DNA of 64,000 nt. Source: UBA1429 sp964482225. GTDB taxonomy: Bacteria > Chloroflexota > Anaerolineae > UBA1429. The notes beneath the pieces were generated by a model. The model was not told the origin of the DNA, searched no databases, and saw only the letters and a program-made list of their open reading frames with translations. The stretch is taken from contig CAYZWT010000002.1 in assembly GCA_964482225.1 (NCBI GenBank), positions 113,203-177,202 on the forward strand. Direction: 5' to 3'. Below, piece after piece: positions 43,906 to 51,956 of the stretch; position 1 is the first letter of the stretch, and every line of letters starts with the position of its first letter. The position numbers were made by a program, and so were the translations under genes.

Positions 43906-45138
43906 CTACAGCAGGCTATCGAGCGGCCGGCTCTCATCGTGCAGCGCCTCGGCCACGTCAGCGTAGGCCAGCCCGCGCACCACCAGCGCTTCCATGGCCT
44001 CACGCTCCTCATCGGGGCGGCCCAGGGCCAATACGCCCACCAGCACGTCCTTGGCAAAGTACCAATAGGAGACGCTGTTGGTCTCCAGCGAGCCCCGGGT
44101 GACGGTGCGATCCCAACCGTCCAGGTTGCCCCACGCCTCGAAACTCAGATCGAAAATGTCCGAGAAAAAGTAGGGCGCCCTGGTGTAGGCCTCGCCCGCG
44201 CCGGCCATATTGCGCCCGGCCTGGCGGCCCTGAGAGGAGGCCACGTCCCAGTGCTCGACGCGCAGCCTGCGCCCATAGTGCGGATCGGGCCAGGCTGCGA
44301 TATCCCCGGCGGCCCAGATGTGTGGGTCGCTGGTGCGCAACGTCTCGTCCACGATGATGGCCGAAAAGTCGGTCAGATCCAGGTCGGCGTCGCGGGCGAG
44401 CTGGGTGTTCAGGCGAATCCCCACCCCCATGACGGCCAGGTCGCAGGGCACGGTCTCGCCGTTCTCCAGCCGCACAGCCTGGATGCGGTCCACGCCTTCG
44501 ATGCGCTCGGGCCGCGTGGCGGGGATCAGGCGCGCCCCGTGCTGCTCGAACAGGCGGGTGACATGATCGCCCAGTTCGCGGGGAACCACAGCCTGCAAGG
44601 GGTATTCCTCCAAAAAGCACATGGTGACCTGTACCTGGTTCTGGGCCAGGGTTGCGGCCACCTCGCAACCGATGAAACTGCCGCCGATCACCACGGCCCG
44701 GTTGCCTTGGCGAGCCTCGGCGCGAATGGCATCGGCGTCCTCGATGGTGCGCAGGGTGTACACGCCCTGCAGCTCGGCGCCGCTCAAAGGCAGTCGCCAG
44801 GCTCGGCCCCCTGTAGCCAGCAACAGCTCCTCGTATTCAAGGGTCTCGCCGGTGCTGAGGGCCACCTTGCGCCCTCGACGGCTGATACGCTCGGCTGTGA
44901 CGCCCGTCAGCACGCGGATACCTTGCTCGCGGTAATAGCTCTCCTCATGCAGCACCACACGCTCCAGGCCCTGCCTGCCGGCGAGGTACCCTTTGGAGAG
45001 GGGCGGGCGCTGATAGGGCAGGTGGTGCTCCTGCGTGATCACCAGGATACTGCCCGTTGCGTCCACCTCACGAATGCCTTCACAGGCGCGGGCGGCGGCC
45101 AGCCCACCGCCAACGATGATATACTTGGCATCGGCCAT
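43906..45138 (-). CDS. NAD(P)/FAD-dependent oxidoreductase (ferredoxin reductase-like)
   Basis: A 410-residue disulphide-unrelated FAD reductase. The FAD motif IIVGGGLAAARACEGIRE is at the N-terminus; the NAD motif is AVVIGGSFIGCEVAATLA (about residues 155-172); the second FAD contact is HIWAAGDIAAWP. The order matches rubredoxin/ferredoxin reductases of aromatic dioxygenase systems and the related 'FAD-dependent oxidoreductase' group. A distal REVEHWDVAS-like (LRVEHWDVASSQGRQAG) block and a C-terminal dimer domain are present. Its redox partner is unknown. The ATG at 45136-45138 has GGAGGTCG upstream. Confidence 0.88.
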   Translation of the reverse strand: MADAKYIIVGGGLAAARACEGIREVDATGSILVITQEHHLPYQRPPLSKGYLAGRQGLERVVLHEESYYREQGIRVLTGVTAERISRRGRKVALSTGETLEYEELLLATGGRAWRLPLSGAELQGVYTLRTIEDADAIRAEARQGNRAVVIGGSFIGCEVAATLAQNQVQVTMCFLEEYPLQAVVPRELGDHVTRLFEQHGARLIPATRPERIEGVDRIQAVRLENGETVPCDLAVMGVGIRLNTQLARDADLDLTDFSAIIVDETLRTSDPHIWAAGDIAAWPDPHYGRRLRVEHWDVASSQGRQAGRNMAGAGEAYTRAPYFFSDIFDLSFEAWGNLDGWDRTVTRGSLETNSVSYWYFAKDVLVGVLALGRPDEEREAMEALVVRGLAYADVAEALHDESRPLDSLL

Positions 45139-45219
45139 GACTCGACCTCCCTTTCGCAAACCTGCCTCGACATGAGCCAAATGCCGCCGAGGACAAAGGA
45201 TGAAGCAGAGACTGCAAAT

Positions 45220-45248
45220 ATGATACCATCAAGAGGGCAGGTTTGCAA
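45220..45248 (-). promoter_or_regulatory. Promoter of the ferredoxin-reductase-like gene
   Basis: TTGCAA (45243-45248), a 17-nt spacer and TATCAT (45220-45225) on the minus strand precede the ATG at 45138 by about 80 bp. Confidence 0.5.
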
Positions 45249-45269
45249 CGGGTGTGGCGGCCAAGCAAA

Positions 45270-45301
45270 CAGCGCGGGCCGCCCGTAGACGACCCGCGCT
45301 G
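45270..45301 (-). terminator. Terminator of the phosphofructokinase gene
   Basis: A 9-bp stem (CAGCGCGGG at 45270-45278 with 45293-45301) lies just beyond the stop at 45319 on the minus strand and is followed by TGTTTGCTTG. Confidence 0.65.
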
Positions 45302-45318
45302 CACGCGTTACTGGATGG

Positions 45319-46527
45319 TTAGCGTTTGGCGATGGGGTGCTTGGCGAGGCGCGCCAGATCGGGCAGGGGGCCGCCGATCAGAGGCCGCGCATACTCGATA
45401 AAGGCTCGCGTCACGCCGTTGCCCTCCGCGTTGATGTATGCGTCCGGGATCACCTTCTCCTGGTTCGCGATCTGGCTGAGATCGGCCAGCTCGTAACGGA
45501 TGGCATACTCGTCGCCTGGCTCGCGCACAAAACTGACCATCTGCCCGGACGCGCCGCCGACAGCCGCCCTCACGCCCTCTTGGCCGGCGCGATAGGCCTC
45601 CGCCTGATCAACGGGCGAGGCCAGCTCGACAAAGGAGCGCTGCAGATAGCTGGGCTTGTCAAAGCGGGCGCGAATGCCCAACTTGTCCAGGATGATCTCG
45701 GCGACGGCCTCTACGACGCCCTGCTTGACCTCGTGGCCAAAGGCATCCACCATCGTGCGCCCGGCGGCGCTGGCATAGGGCGTGCCATCCACGTCCACGA
45801 TCCCCTCGCTCACAGCCACAACGCAATAGCTGTACTTGCGATAGACGGCCTCCACATCCGAGGCGATGCGATCCGGAGACACGCCTCGCTCGGGCAGATA
45901 GATCAGGTGTGGCGGATCATAGGCAGAGTCCTGGGCCAGGGCAGCGGCGGCGGTGAGCCAGCCGGCGTTGCGGCCCATGATCTCCATGAGCTTGATGGGG
46001 CCATCCGGCCCCATGGATTCGGTGTCATAGCCCGAGTTGCGGATGGCCGAGGCCACAAAGCGGGCCGCGCTGCCAAAGCCAGGGCTGTGATCGGTCTGGG
46101 CCAGGTCGTTATCAATGGTCTTGGGCACCCCGATAGCGTGCAGATCAAAGCCGCGCCGCTTGGCCACCTGGCTGATCTGGTAGACCGTGTCCATCGAGTC
46201 GTTGCCGCCGATGTACAGGAAATAGCGAATGTCGTACTTGACGAACACGTCCAGCAGGCGATCATAGTCCTCAGGGCTCACCTTGTAACGGACGGTGCCC
46301 AGGGCCGAGCCGGGGGTGGCGCAGAGTCGCTCCAAAGTTTGCGCAGACTCGCGGCGCAGATCCACAAACTCTTGATCCAGCACGCCGCGTATCCCGTGCA
46401 ACATGCCATACACGCCATCTATCTGCTCCAGTTGGAGAGCCTGATGCACCACGCCGATCAGGCTGTTGTTGATGACGGCGGTCGGCCCGCCTGATTGCCC
46501 CACGACCAGATTCGCTCTTGCGGCCAT
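45319..46527 (-). CDS. pfp: 6-phosphofructokinase, pyrophosphate-dependent type
   Basis: A 402-residue phosphofructokinase that phosphorylates fructose 6-phosphate in glycolysis. The N-terminal GQSGGPTAVINNSL, the catalytic PKTIDNDL and the substrate-binding MGRNAGWL are all present. The phosphoryl-donor loop is IGGNDSMDT, where ATP enzymes have GGDGS and PPi enzymes usually GGDDS. The Lys in the second position of PKTIDND and the Asn/Asp in GGNDS both favour pyrophosphate as donor. ATP use cannot be excluded without an assay. It forms one unit with its own terminator. Confidence 0.85.
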   Translation of the reverse strand: MAARANLVVGQSGGPTAVINNSLIGVVHQALQLEQIDGVYGMLHGIRGVLDQEFVDLRRESAQTLERLCATPGSALGTVRYKVSPEDYDRLLDVFVKYDIRYFLYIGGNDSMDTVYQISQVAKRRGFDLHAIGVPKTIDNDLAQTDHSPGFGSAARFVASAIRNSGYDTESMGPDGPIKLMEIMGRNAGWLTAAAALAQDSAYDPPHLIYLPERGVSPDRIASDVEAVYRKYSYCVVAVSEGIVDVDGTPYASAAGRTMVDAFGHEVKQGVVEAVAEIILDKLGIRARFDKPSYLQRSFVELASPVDQAEAYRAGQEGVRAAVGGASGQMVSFVREPGDEYAIRYELADLSQIANQEKVIPDAYINAEGNGVTRAFIEYARPLIGGPLPDLARLAKHPIAKR

Positions 46528-46671
46528 CGCTCCCCCCTCACATAGAATGGCAATACGCCACGAGTTCCCAGCGTAGTATAGCGAATCCCGACGAGAGGGC
46601 GAATTGGCGGCATTTTGGGTTCGAACGCCCGGGCCTGCTCCACGGCGGGGAGCGCCTCTGCCAGGGGCAGC

Positions 46672-47817
46672 CTAACGCACAAGCTCGTGGGCGATATCCC
46701 GGATGGCGGCGCCGATGGCGGCGGGGGTGCAATGCTGCTCATACAGCGCCCGCCCCTGGCGCGCCAGCCGACTCGCCAGAGCGGGGTCTTGATACAGGCG
46801 CAGAATCGCATCGGCCAGGCTACGGGGATCGAGCGGGTCGCAGAGCAGGGCATGCCGGCCGTGGGTCAGTAGCTCTGTCACCCCTGCCGAATCGCCCGTG
46901 ACCAGAGGCAGCCCCCACGCCAGGGCCAGATAGGCCTTGGTAGGTATGACCCGTTGCGCCTTGGCGCTGGGGCCAAAGACCCCCAAGCAGGCGCCGGCCC
47001 CCGCCACGCGCCCCGCCAGGGTCTCCAGCGGCAGCCACTCGGGCGCAAAGACGACGTTATCCAGCGCGAGCTCACGGGCCAGCGCGCACATCTGCGCATG
47101 GGTCTGGCCGTCGCCCATCAGCTCAAAGCGGATATCGGCATGGCCGCACAGCAGGTGCGCCGCTCGGAGCACGACCTCAAGCCCGTGCAATGGGATGAAC
47201 TTGCCAAAATAGACCACCCGAAACGGGCCGGGCGTGCGCGCGCCGGGCGAGGGTGGGGTGGGGAGGTCATCGGGCGCCCCAACCCAGACCCGCCGCAGCC
47301 GTTCGTCGCGCACCCCATAGCGCGTCTGCAGGAACCGCGCCTGGGCCTCCGTGTCCGTCAGGACGCGGTCGGGCCACCGGTAGAGCAGCTTTTCCAGCCA
47401 AAGGAGTGCGCGGGCGCTGAGGCTATCGGGGGAGAGGAGGCGGCGATCCTCAACGATGGTATCGTACAGCGTGACGAGGGAATCGAACGCCAGGGGGACG
47501 CGCCGTAGCTTGCTGAGCGCGCGGGCCAGCGGCAGATCGAGCTGGCCGGGGTGCCCCACGATCACCAGATCGTGGCGGGGACAGCGGGTGTATCGCCAGG
47601 CCAGCCGTGCATAGGCGCGGGCCAAGCGCCACCAGAGGCCCGGCTGGAGCAGCCCCCGCCGCGCGGCAGAGACGCGCTGGGCCGTGTCCTCCCACACCTG
47701 CTCATGCACTTCGATTACCTGCACACCCAGCCGCTCGAGCCCTGTGATCATGACGCAGTTGCGTACATGCTCACGATCATAGCTGCCCAGGTAACAGATG
47801 CGCAGCGGTTCGGCCAT
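46672..47817 (-). CDS. Glycosyltransferase family 1/4 (GT-B)
   Basis: A 381-residue GT-B glycosyltransferase. The C-terminal donor-binding domain contains the GTs1-type features FGKFIPLHGLE (start of the second Rossmann fold), ELMGDGQTHA, and EWLPLETLAGR...GACLGVFGPSAKAQRVIPTKAYLALAWGLPLVTGDSAGVTE with the acidic E in the EX7E-like end. The N-terminal acceptor half is less conserved. It starts in the stop codon of the SpoIIE gene (ATGA overlap of 1 bp) and is the last gene of the partner-switching operon, so its product may be a target or co-product of that switch. Confidence 0.85.
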   Translation of the reverse strand: MAEPLRICYLGSYDREHVRNCVMITGLERLGVQVIEVHEQVWEDTAQRVSAARRGLLQPGLWWRLARAYARLAWRYTRCPRHDLVIVGHPGQLDLPLARALSKLRRVPLAFDSLVTLYDTIVEDRRLLSPDSLSARALLWLEKLLYRWPDRVLTDTEAQARFLQTRYGVRDERLRRVWVGAPDDLPTPPSPGARTPGPFRVVYFGKFIPLHGLEVVLRAAHLLCGHADIRFELMGDGQTHAQMCALARELALDNVVFAPEWLPLETLAGRVAGAGACLGVFGPSAKAQRVIPTKAYLALAWGLPLVTGDSAGVTELLTHGRHALLCDPLDPRSLADAILRLYQDPALASRLARQGRALYEQHCTPAAIGAAIRDIAHELVR

Positions 47818-50696
47818 CAGTCCTTGGGCTCCCGCTGGATCACCAGCAGGGTATAGTCATCCGCCTGGGGGAGCGCTCCGACGAATCGGTGCACGGCCTC
47901 GTTCACGCGGGCAATCAAGGCCTCGGGATCGAGATGATCCGCCTCACGAACAAGGGCTCGCAGCCGTTCGAGGCCGAATTCCTCATCATGCTCGTTCCAC
48001 GCCTCGGTGACGCCATCGGTATACAGTACCAGCACGTCTCCCGGCTCTAGTTCGATGGTGGCCTCCTCCAGGTCGGGATCGGCAACCACGCCCAGCACGA
48101 TGCCGTTGGGCTCGAGCACCGTGACGCTGCGGTCGGCGGCGCGCACCAGCAGTGGGGGGTTGTGTCCGGCCCGCACGTAGCGATAGCTGCCCCCCTCCAG
48201 ATCGAGCACGCCGTATACCAGGCTGACGAACATGCCCGAACGCGATTCCTCCAGCAGAATGCGGTTCGCTCGCTGCAAGGTCTCGGCGGGGCCGTGGGCG
48301 TCCAAAGCGGCTGCCCGCAGCACCGTGCGCGAAAGCGCCATATACAACGCCGCGGCCACACCCTTGTCAGAGACGTCGGCGATGCTGACCGTGAGCTGTC
48401 GGGGCGCAAGCTGCGTCAGGTCGTAATAGTCTCCGCCCACGCCGCTGGCCGCGCGCCAATCCACCGCGATACGCCAGCCCGGAATCTCGGGGCATGTCTC
48501 TGGCAAAAAGCTCGCCTGGATATCGCGCGCCAGGCGCATCTCGTGCTCCAGGCGCTCCTGGCGCACCGATTGCTCATAGAGCCGCGCAGCCGCGATGGCC
48601 AGCGAGGTCTGACTGGCGATCCCGCTCAGCAGCGTCAGGCGGCGCCCCGACATGGCAGGGGCATCCTGTCGCGTGCCAACCAAAAGCAGGCCCAGCTCGC
48701 GCTGGTGGGCGCGCAACGGCAACACCAGGGTCTCGTCATCCTGGCCCTCCATGCGGCAAAAGCCCAGCGCATCGCACGCTGTGGGGGGCTTGAGCACAGC
48801 GGCTTGCTCCGCCCGCTGCATATCGGCCAGCCAGGGCAACTCGGCAGCAGAGTAAGTGGGCTCTGGCGAGCGTTCCTGCAACTCTGGGACAAGGCCATAG
48901 CTGGCCACCCCGCTGTAGCGCGCTTGCTCCGGATGGCTCACCAGGATGGCGCACCAGGAGACCCCCACAAGCATGGGCACCAGACGCACCACCGTGGCGA
49001 CCGTCTCCCGCAGATCATAGCTGGCGCCGGCAATGACCGTGGCCACCTGCAGGAGCGCCGTAGACACCCAGGCCTCCTCGCGTTGGGCGGCCAACAGAGC
49101 GGCGCTATCCAGCGCTAGAGCGGCCTGGTTGGCAATGCCCTCCAGCACGGCGAGAGACGGGGCCGCCAGGTCACCCACGTCTCGCGTCTGGGCCAGCAGC
49201 ACGCCCAGCAACGCCCCTCTGGGCGCCAGAGGATACGCCAATATACGCTTGCCGTTCACGTGTTCCGGTTCCCATAGGCGGGCCAGGGGCCCCAGCGCCT
49301 CGCTGGATTCAGCCACGACCGTCCGCCCCGGCCACAGATTCCGCAAGAGGGGGATCTGGTCCGAGGGATAGCGCAGCGTGCAGCTCGCAAACTCGCTCGT
49401 CTCGTCCGAAACGGGGAGGCAGAACTCACCGGTCTCGGGCGAATAGGAGAGAATGGCGCAGTGCTCGACACCCAGGAGCAGCGTCGCCAGCCGCGAAACC
49501 GAGGCGCCTACCTCTTCGAGGGTGCTCTCCCTGGCCAGCGCTTCGGCCACCTGCAAGAGCGCCGTAGACACCCAGGCCTGCTCTTGCTGGGTGCGATAGA
49601 TCTGGCTGTCCTCGATTGCCACGGCGATCTGGTCGGCCAGGATGCGCAGAATCGAGATCTCGTCCTCGCCAAAGCTATCGCACCGGTCGTTCTGCAGGTC
49701 GAGCACCCCCAGCACGCGATCCTCGACCATGAGGGGCAGCGAGAGCTCGGCGGCGGTCTGATCCAGCGCGGCATCGGGCAGGAAACGAGGGTCCTGGCGA
49801 ACGTCGTTGGCCAGGATGACCTCTCCCTCTGCCGCATGGCCGATCAACCCGGTGCCCCAGGCGAGGCTGATGCCTCGTTCTTGCACCTGCGGGCTGGAGC
49901 TGGCCTGCATTTCGATGATGCCCGCCTCGCGGTCGCCGGTAAAGATACTAACGTGATAATAGCCCAGGGTCTCTTGCACCAGGCGGACCGTATCGGCAAA
50001 CAGGGTATCCAGATCGAGGATCGCCGCCACCTTGCGGCTGACCTCGGCGATGAGCAGCAGTTGGGCGCTGCGTTCTTGCTCCCGCCGATACAGACGCGCG
50101 CCATCCAATCCCAGGGCGATCTGTTCGGCACAGACGGCCAGCGCGGTGAGCACGCGGCCTCGAAAGGCCCTCTTGCTCCGGCTCTGGAGAGAAAAAGCCC
50201 CCAAGAAGCGTTCTTGAACGACAAGGGGCACGTATACGGCGCTGCGAGCGGGCAAGCCCAGTTGCAGGGCGTCAAACGGAGAGCGGCGCAGATCGGGCAC
50301 CGCCAGGGGCTGGCGATGCTCCCTGAGCCACTCATACGCGCCCAGGCCGATCTCGGCGCGCTCCGATGGCTCGGCGACGCGCCCCCCGGCCAAGATCATC
50401 AAGGGGGCGTGTGGGCCTGCCTCAGAATCGAGCTGCACCGCCAGGGCCGCATCCGGAACCAGTCGGCACACATGCGCTGCGATGACATTGTACACGGCGT
50501 CGGGCGCCAGCCCGGTTTGCAGCACTTGCTGGCTCAAGCCCGTCAAGGCAAGCACGGTGCGGTACTGTCGGCGAGCCCTGGCCCAGCACAGTGCCAGGGC
50601 CAGGCAGGCGAGCGCCGCCGCGACCAGTATGCCGGCCACCAGATCGGACAAGGAAAAGGCGGCCTGCGCCAGACTGAATCCAGGTCCTGTGCTCAT
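47817..50696 (-). CDS. GAF-domain SpoIIE-type protein phosphatase (RsbU-like)
   Basis: A 959-residue signalling phosphatase with one N-terminal membrane segment (LVAGILVAAALACLALALCW, about residues 20-40). Four GAF-like domains follow over residues 60-720, recognisable by repeats such as YVPLVVQERFLGAFSLQS and LSLPLMVEDRVLGVLDLQND. A C-terminal PP2C/SpoIIE domain spans about residues 735-955 (DIQASFLPETCPEIPGW, SGVGGDYYDL, LYTDGVTEAW and DDYTLLVI with the metal-binding Asps). It should dephosphorylate the STAS antagonist and so activate the RsbW-like partner. It is encoded between the second STAS gene and a glycosyltransferase, and overlaps both units closely. Confidence 0.9.
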   Translation of the reverse strand: MSTGPGFSLAQAAFSLSDLVAGILVAAALACLALALCWARARRQYRTVLALTGLSQQVLQTGLAPDAVYNVIAAHVCRLVPDAALAVQLDSEAGPHAPLMILAGGRVAEPSERAEIGLGAYEWLREHRQPLAVPDLRRSPFDALQLGLPARSAVYVPLVVQERFLGAFSLQSRSKRAFRGRVLTALAVCAEQIALGLDGARLYRREQERSAQLLLIAEVSRKVAAILDLDTLFADTVRLVQETLGYYHVSIFTGDREAGIIEMQASSSPQVQERGISLAWGTGLIGHAAEGEVILANDVRQDPRFLPDAALDQTAAELSLPLMVEDRVLGVLDLQNDRCDSFGEDEISILRILADQIAVAIEDSQIYRTQQEQAWVSTALLQVAEALARESTLEEVGASVSRLATLLLGVEHCAILSYSPETGEFCLPVSDETSEFASCTLRYPSDQIPLLRNLWPGRTVVAESSEALGPLARLWEPEHVNGKRILAYPLAPRGALLGVLLAQTRDVGDLAAPSLAVLEGIANQAALALDSAALLAAQREEAWVSTALLQVATVIAGASYDLRETVATVVRLVPMLVGVSWCAILVSHPEQARYSGVASYGLVPELQERSPEPTYSAAELPWLADMQRAEQAAVLKPPTACDALGFCRMEGQDDETLVLPLRAHQRELGLLLVGTRQDAPAMSGRRLTLLSGIASQTSLAIAAARLYEQSVRQERLEHEMRLARDIQASFLPETCPEIPGWRIAVDWRAASGVGGDYYDLTQLAPRQLTVSIADVSDKGVAAALYMALSRTVLRAAALDAHGPAETLQRANRILLEESRSGMFVSLVYGVLDLEGGSYRYVRAGHNPPLLVRAADRSVTVLEPNGIVLGVVADPDLEEATIELEPGDVLVLYTDGVTEAWNEHDEEFGLERLRALVREADHLDPEALIARVNEAVHRFVGALPQADDYTLLVIQREPKD

Positions 50697-50717
50697 GGGG
50701 GATCGTGTTCCTCTTCC

Positions 50718-51017
50718 CTATGAGGAGTGCAGGTCGAATACCCGGTCAAAGCCGGCCATACGGAATAGACGCAGTATGCGTTCGGGGGTGTTGGCCAGCA
50801 CGACCCGTCCACCGACGCCAACGGCGCGGCGGTGGGCCATCAGGAGAACCCGAAGCGAGCTGCTGCTGATGTATGTGACTTGGCCCAGGTCGAGGACGAT
50901 GGTCTTGGCGCCCCGGTCATAGAGTTCCTGCAAGCGCCTGTCGAGCTCGGTGGAGCGCAGCGCATCATAGCGGCCCTCTAGCACATAGTGGCTCTCGGCG
51001 CGGGGTGAGTCGGTCAT
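50718..51017 (-). CDS. STAS-domain anti-sigma factor antagonist (second copy)
   Basis: A 99-residue STAS protein that binds the RsbW-like kinase when unphosphorylated. The phosphorylatable Ser is in VTYISSSSLRVLLMA (the DxSG/ISSSS site). The N-terminal ILDLGQ-like (KTIVLDLGQVTYIS) strand and the LANTPERILRLFRMAG ending are typical. It starts inside the end of the upstream RsbW-like gene (4-bp overlap) and leads on to the SpoIIE gene after 21 bp. Confidence 0.88.
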   Translation of the reverse strand: MTDSPRAESHYVLEGRYDALRSTELDRRLQELYDRGAKTIVLDLGQVTYISSSSLRVLLMAHRRAVGVGGRVVLANTPERILRLFRMAGFDRVFDLHSS

Positions 51018-51436
51018 CGGCCCAACGGGAGATGTTTGCGCAGGATGACCCGGTTGCCCTGCACGGCGTCTGAGGAGAACTCGACGTGATCGGTCAGCTC
51101 GCGCATGAAAAAGAGGCCCAGCCCGCCGATGTCGCGGCTTTCGAGAGGCGCGCTCGTATCCGGCAGGGGCACCTGGTTCGGATCAAAGCGTCGGCCGAAA
51201 TCCGTCACCCGCACGACAAAATCGCCCTCCTCGACCCAGCAACACACGCGCACCTCGCCCGTGTGGCCGCTATAGGCGTGCTCGATCGAGTTCGTGCACG
51301 CCTCATCCGTTGCCATCTGAATCTCAAAGACGCCCGCCTCAGAGACGCCCGCCTGGCGTGCACTCTGCGCCACAAACTCGGAGATGCGGGCAAGTTGCGT
51401 CAGGTCGCTGCTCACGCACAATTCAAAGGGTTCCAT
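51014..51436 (-). CDS. Anti-sigma regulatory factor kinase (RsbW-like, HATPase)
   Basis: A 140-residue GHKL kinase of the RsbW/SpoIIAB type. The N box is IQMATDEACTNSIEHAYSG (residues around 40-58) and the G1/G2-like boxes are RVTDFGRRFDPNQ and IGGLGLFFMRELTDHVEF. It phosphorylates STAS proteins at Ser/Thr. I chose the ATG at 51434-51436 because AGGTGGGCG lies 7 nt upstream; the ATG at 51460 begins right after the stop of the first STAS gene without a Shine-Dalgarno. It has 4 bp overlap with the second STAS gene. Confidence 0.88.
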   Translation of the reverse strand: MEPFELCVSSDLTQLARISEFVAQSARQAGVSEAGVFEIQMATDEACTNSIEHAYSGHTGEVRVCCWVEEGDFVVRVTDFGRRFDPNQVPLPDTSAPLESRDIGGLGLFFMRELTDHVEFSSDAVQGNRVILRKHLPLGR

Positions 51437-51460
51437 AGCGCCCACCTGGCTCCGCTCCAT

Positions 51461-51796
51461 CTAGTAGCTGCCTACCGCGAGTGTGGTATCGGGGTAGGTC
51501 TCGATGAACGTCAGGATGCCTGCCAGATCCAACACCTGTGCGATCCGCTCCGGAACCGCGGCCAGGCGGACATCACCCCGGTTCCAACGGCGACACTCTT
51601 TATAGGCCATGATCAGAATGCGGATAGCGGCGCTAGAAAAGAACTCGACGCCTGACATATCCACAACGATCCGAAACACGCCGCTATGGATGGAATCCTT
51701 GAGGGCTTGTTCCATGTTGGGCGCCGTGTTGCTGTCAAATCGGCCCTCCAACTTGATGATGTTGCAGCGCTTGAGTTGTGTCGTCTCTATATTCAC
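51461..51796 (-). CDS. STAS-domain anti-sigma factor antagonist (first copy)
   Basis: A 111-residue STAS protein (MNIETTQLKRCNIIKLEGRFDSNTA start). The phosphorylation site region is VVDMSGVEFFSSAAIRILIMA, with Ser of the FFSSA motif the likely target. The start is a GTG at 51794-51796, with GGGAGG 8 nt upstream. It is the first gene of the operon and is transcribed from the promoter at 51842. Confidence 0.88.
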   Translation of the reverse strand: MNIETTQLKRCNIIKLEGRFDSNTAPNMEQALKDSIHSGVFRIVVDMSGVEFFSSAAIRILIMAYKECRRWNRGDVRLAAVPERIAQVLDLAGILTFIETYPDTTLAVGSY

Positions 51797-51841
51797 GGCC
51801 TGCCTCCCTGCAAACTCGGCTTGTGGCTATGCTCACAAGCT

Positions 51842-51870
51842 ATTATAGCATACCGCCTGCCCATCTCCAA
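51842..51870 (-). promoter_or_regulatory. Promoter of the partner-switching operon
   Basis: On the minus strand TTGGAG (51865-51870), a 17-nt spacer and TATAAT (51842-51847) with an extended TGC before the -10. The start of transcription should be near 51835, leaving a leader of about 38 nt to the GTG. Confidence 0.65.
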
Positions 51871-51956
51871 GCAATATCTTGACAAAACTTGTAAACTATC
51901 AGCATGCAGCGTTTGAGCCAGGGCCGCCCAAGGGCGCGCGGCGCCCGCCATGCGAT

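Noticed and set aside
43741..45288. A 515-codon plus-strand frame across the DegT and FAD reductase genes
   Set aside because: It covers two well-supported minus-strand genes and their intergenic gap, so it cannot be one protein.
49461..50723. A 420-codon plus-strand frame antisense to the SpoIIE phosphatase gene
   Set aside because: The minus-strand phosphatase has GAF and SpoIIE motifs throughout this interval; the antisense frame shows no domain.
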